DNA of 24,747 nt, taken from contig DASRUX010000079.1 of the NCBI GenBank assembly GCA_035655235.1, forward strand, positions 1 to 24,747. The letters are read 5' to 3'. The DNA is from JAGTRP01 sp035655235. Its GTDB lineage: Bacteria; Pseudomonadota; Gammaproteobacteria; Burkholderiales; Rhodocyclaceae. Under the pieces are notes generated by a model. The model did no database searches and was not told where the DNA came from. It saw only the letters and a list, made by a program, of their open reading frames with translations. Of this stretch, positions 22,333 through 24,747 are shown in pieces. Positions within the stretch are counted from its first letter, which is position 1; every line of letters starts with the position of its first letter. The translations under genes and the position numbers were made by a program.

Positions 22333-22938
22333 TCAGCGGCCGGCCTCCGGGTTGTCGAGGCGGGCCTTTTCCATTTTTTCGGCCACCTTCCGGGCGTGCT
22401 TTTCCTGCTTTTTGCGCAGGCGCTCCTCGGCGGCGGCCCGCCGCTCGGCGCCGATACGGGCCTTTTCTTCCTTTTCGGCCAGCTTGGCGGCCCGGGCGCT
22501 GTCGTCCTGCGCCCGCTCGGCCCGGACCTCGGCCTCCCGGGACTGGAGTTCGGCTTGCCGCTGGGGCTCCCGGGCAAGGCGGCGGGCATCCTTGTCGGCC
22601 AGCTCTTCCCGCTTGACCTCCCGCTCCCGGGCCTTGCCCTCATTCGCGATGCGCCGGCCTTCGTTGGTGGCCTGGACGTAATCCTGCTTGGCCTCGTGCT
22701 GGCAGCCGGTCACCCGGAATTTCTTGAAGCATTCCTTCTTGCGGGCGTTGTAGGCCTCCTTGGCCTGTTTTTGCCGGGCGGCGCCCTGTTGCTGCTGGGC
22801 CTTGGCCTCCTCCAGGCGGCGGTCCCAGTCGGCCCGCTGCTCGGGACTCGGCGCCAGGTCCGCGGCCAGGGCAGGGAGCGCGAAGCAGCCGGCGGCGAGG
22901 ATCAGGCAGGCAACCAGCGATAGGGGTCGATTTTCCAT
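22333..22938 (-). CDS. Exported, highly charged coiled-coil protein
   Basis: I do not recognise the family of this 201-residue protein. A signal peptide is clear, with probable cleavage after ALAA (residues 23-26). C18 in LAAGC could instead be a lipobox, though the fit is poor. The mature part is almost wholly Lys/Arg/Glu/Ala/Gln-rich helix, predicted as a long coiled coil from about 35 to 190, broken by a Cys pair C70 and C79 (KKECFKKFRVTGCQ) that could form a disulphide. It starts inside the 3' end of the upstream HD-GYP gene (37-base overlap) and ends 45 bases before the second HD-GYP gene, so the three are likely one operon. Confidence 0.75.
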   Translation of the reverse strand: MENRPLSLVACLILAAGCFALPALAADLAPSPEQRADWDRRLEEAKAQQQQGAARQKQAKEAYNARKKECFKKFRVTGCQHEAKQDYVQATNEGRRIANEGKAREREVKREELADKDARRLAREPQRQAELQSREAEVRAERAQDDSARAAKLAEKEEKARIGAERRAAAEERLRKKQEKHARKVAEKMEKARLDNPEAGR

Positions 22939-24107
22939 TTCTCGTGACTTTCAAAGGCGACAACGCGGTCCTGGCTGTGGGCAAGATCGACGATCTCGGG
23001 CTCCACGTAGTGCTGGGCGGCGACATCATAGATGACCCGCACCACCGGCTCCAGGAGGTTGCCTTCGTTCTGTTCCGTCACCACCGCCAGGCGGTCGCTG
23101 GCCAGCCGTACCAGGGTGCCGGTGGGATAGATGCCGATGGCCCGGATGAAGCTATGCACCAGGATGGGCTCGAAGTGGTGGTCGGACCATTCCAGGAGCT
23201 TCTTCAGGGCCTCCGGGGGCGGCATGCCCTTGTGGTAGACCCGGTCTGAGGAGATGGCGTCGTAGACATCCACCACCGACGCCATGCGGCCGTAGAGGGA
23301 GATTTCCTCGCCCTTGAGCTTGTTGGGATAGCCGGTGCCGTCGTGGCGCTCGTGGTGCTGGCCGGCCACCAGCAGGGCCGTTTCGCTGATGCCGGGGCTG
23401 TGCTCCAGGAGGATGACGCTCTGCGCCACATGATTCTTCATCTTGGCGAATTCTTCGTCGGTCAGCTTGGCCGGCTTGTTGAGGATGGCATCGGGAATCC
23501 GGGCCTTGCCCACATCGTGCAACAGCGCTCCCATGCCGATTTCCCTGATGGTCTCCTGGGACAGCTTCATGCCCCGGGAGAACGCCACCATCAGGGCGCA
23601 GACGCTCACCGAGTGCTCGAAGGTGTAGGTGTCGTGGTGCTTCAGCCGGGCCAGGGGCAGCAGGGCGTTCTGGTTCCGGAATATGGAGTCGACCATGTTC
23701 TCGACCATGGGTTCGAGCTTCTCCAGCTCGATCTGCTGGCCCAGGCGGACGTTGTCCATGAGGTTCTTGACGATGCGGTTGGCCTCGATGTGGAGGCGCT
23801 TGGCCCGGGGGCTTTCCTCGGCCAGCCGGACGGCGGGGGGGTGCTCCACCTTCTTCTCGGCGATCTGGAGCAGGCGGTTCTCCAGGTCCCGGCTGACCTC
23901 CTGCTTGGTGGGGGCCGATTCCACGTCATCGCCCCGCTCGGGGTCGATGTAGAGCTCCTTCACCCCGAGGGCGCGGATTTTCTCGACGGTGGTATCGCTG
24001 CGGACAGCGAAGGTATTGGTCAGGAACGGGTGATCGAGCCAACCGCAATTGAGGTCGGAGACATACATCCCCGGCTTGAGTTGGTCGATGCTGATCTTCT
24101 TGACCAT
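22902..24107 (-). CDS. HD-GYP domain cyclic di-GMP phosphodiesterase
   Basis: A 401-residue protein that probably degrades cyclic di-GMP. An N-terminal DUF3391-like domain (about 5-135, KISIDQLKPGMYVSDLNCGW) is followed by a complete HD-GYP domain: first His in HDTYTFEHSVSV (H165), the HD dyad LLHDVGKARIP (H197, D198, K201), KNHVAQS (H226), and the signature HHERHDGTGYP (251-261). No membrane segment or receiver domain is seen, so it is cytoplasmic and regulated by the N-terminal domain or by partners. It is the first gene of a three-gene minus-strand unit with its degenerate paralogue last. A minus-strand TAGAAT (24141-24136) about 28 bases upstream of the ATG could be its -10, but no good -35 was found. 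Confidence 0.95.
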   Translation of the reverse strand: MVKKISIDQLKPGMYVSDLNCGWLDHPFLTNTFAVRSDTTVEKIRALGVKELYIDPERGDDVESAPTKQEVSRDLENRLLQIAEKKVEHPPAVRLAEESPRAKRLHIEANRIVKNLMDNVRLGQQIELEKLEPMVENMVDSIFRNQNALLPLARLKHHDTYTFEHSVSVCALMVAFSRGMKLSQETIREIGMGALLHDVGKARIPDAILNKPAKLTDEEFAKMKNHVAQSVILLEHSPGISETALLVAGQHHERHDGTGYPNKLKGEEISLYGRMASVVDVYDAISSDRVYHKGMPPPEALKKLLEWSDHHFEPILVHSFIRAIGIYPTGTLVRLASDRLAVVTEQNEGNLLEPVVRVIYDVAAQHYVEPEIVDLAHSQDRVVAFESHEKWKIDPYRWLPA

Positions 24108-24156
24108 GGCCCGCCCACAGATTTGATTATTGGGGATTCTATCCCATTGAGCCGGC

Positions 24157-24162
24157 TATAAT
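24157..24162 (+). promoter_or_regulatory. -10 element of the ABC-F gene
   Basis: A perfect TATAAT lies ten bases before the ATG at 24172. Transcription would start near 24168-24170, leaving a leader of only a few bases. No Shine-Dalgarno sequence precedes the ATG (GTCCCCC), which fits leaderless translation. No convincing -35 was found at 16-18 bases. Confidence 0.55.
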
Positions 24163-24171
24163 CCGTCCCCC

Positions 24172-24747
24172 ATGATCGCCCTGCGCCAACTCACTTTCGC
24201 CCGCGCCGGCCGCCCCCTGGTGGTCGACGCCAATGTCCAGATACACCCCGGCTGGCGGGTCGGCCTCGTCGGAGCCAACGGCTGCGGCAAGTCCAGCCTC
24301 TTCGCCCTGCTCGCCGGCGAACTCCACGCCGAAGCCGGCAATGTGGAAATCCCCGCCTCCTGGCACATCGCCCGGGTCGCCCAGGAAACCCCGGCCCTTC
24401 CCAATCCGGCCATCGAATTCGTCCTGGACGGCGACACCGAACTGCGCCGGGTCGAAAAGGAACTGGCGGAGGCCGAAGCGGCCGGCGACGGCGAGGCCAT
24501 CGGCCACCTCCATGCCCGCTACGGCGAGATCGACGGCTACTCGGCCCGGGCCCGCGCCGCCGAGGTGCTCCACGGCCTGGGCTTTTCCGATGCCGACTTC
24601 GACAAGCCGGTGGCGGAGTTCTCCGGCGGCTGGCGGGTGCGTCTCAACCTGGCCCGCGCCCTCTCCTGCCGGGCCGACCTGCTCCTCCTGGACGAGCCAA
24701 CCAACCACCTGGACCTGGACGCCGTCCTCTGGCTGGAAGGCTGGCTC
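24172..24747 (+). CDS. ABC-F family ATPase (YheS/Uup-like), 3' end cut by the window
   Basis: The first 192 residues of a soluble, ribosome-associated type of ABC ATPase; the frame is open to the window end. Translation gives MIALRQLTFARAGRPLVVDA at the N-terminus, Walker A GANGCGKSS (about 34-42), a Q-loop around VAQETPALP, the signature FSGGWRVRLNLARAL (about 149-163), and Walker B LLLLDEPTNHLDLDAV, with the DEPTNHLD typical of ABC-F proteins. The second ATPase domain is beyond the window. The start of the protein and the short arm after the Q-loop suggest YheS rather than Uup or EttA, but this cannot be decided from half a gene. It diverges from the HD-GYP gene with a 64-base gap. Confidence 0.93.
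   Translation, partial: MIALRQLTFARAGRPLVVDANVQIHPGWRVGLVGANGCGKSSLFALLAGELHAEAGNVEIPASWHIARVAQETPALPNPAIEFVLDGDTELRRVEKELAEAEAAGDGEAIGHLHARYGEIDGYSARARAAEVLHGLGFSDADFDKPVAEFSGGWRVRLNLARALSCRADLLLLDEPTNHLDLDAVLWLEGWL

Noticed and set aside
1..24747. CRISPR arrays, insertion sequences and rRNA genes
   Set aside because: No regularly spaced direct repeats, no transposase frames and no rRNA-like sequence were seen on either strand.

Overview
The window looks like chromosomal DNA of a high-G+C, Gram-negative betaproteobacterium, probably of the Rhodocyclales. The G+C level is about two thirds in most genes, both TonB receptors point to an outer membrane, and the housekeeping genes (rapZ, ubiX, mutY, an ABC-F ATPase) are of proteobacterial type. 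The species assignment is inference from gene content, not from a marker gene.

Layout. (1) 1-1918: the 3' part of a methyl-accepting chemotaxis protein with a possible haem-binding periplasmic domain. (2) 1913-3502: a hipBA-type toxin-antitoxin pair on the minus strand, preceded by a striking array of four operator half-sites (3501-3615). (3) 3633-4799: an M20 amidohydrolase on the minus strand. (4) 4878-7861: a tight plus-strand operon of rapZ, a NusG-domain-II membrane protein, a Gx-type transporter, ubiX and a LON-domain protein. It is followed by a hairpin and a 147-base leader region. (5) 8009-17344: a seven-gene plus-strand operon, the most unusual part of the window. (6) 17345-18995: a patch of visibly lower G+C with unrecognised genes next to tRNA-Gly(CCC), and a possible truncated gene end at its left edge. 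(7) 19125-21107: a small exported protein, a flavin reductase-like protein and mutY. (8) 21079-24107: two paralogous HD-GYP genes on the minus strand, flanking a charged coiled-coil exported protein. The downstream paralogue has lost the HD dyad. (9) 24172 to the end: the start of an ABC-F ATPase gene.

The central operon joins genes not usually seen together. It holds two different TonB-dependent receptors at its ends, a membrane-anchored periplasmic protein with a DUF4198-like domain and a vicinal cysteine pair, and a NapH-like membrane polyferredoxin. It also holds a single-subunit 2-hydroxyacyl-CoA dehydratase-family protein with the six-cysteine pattern expected of a double-cubane cluster protein, its ATP-dependent [4Fe-4S] activator, and a CcdA/DsbD/UreH-like membrane protein. 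Three of the junctions between the five central genes overlap and the fourth is only 4 bases, so the proteins are probably made together. The reading offered here is a system that imports a ligand across the outer membrane and uses very low-potential, ATP-gated electrons to reduce it or something derived from it. The ligand cannot be named from sequence. No second dehydratase subunit, CoA-transferase or aromatic-ring degradation gene is nearby, so a classical acyl-CoA dehydratase or benzoyl-CoA reductase role is not supported.
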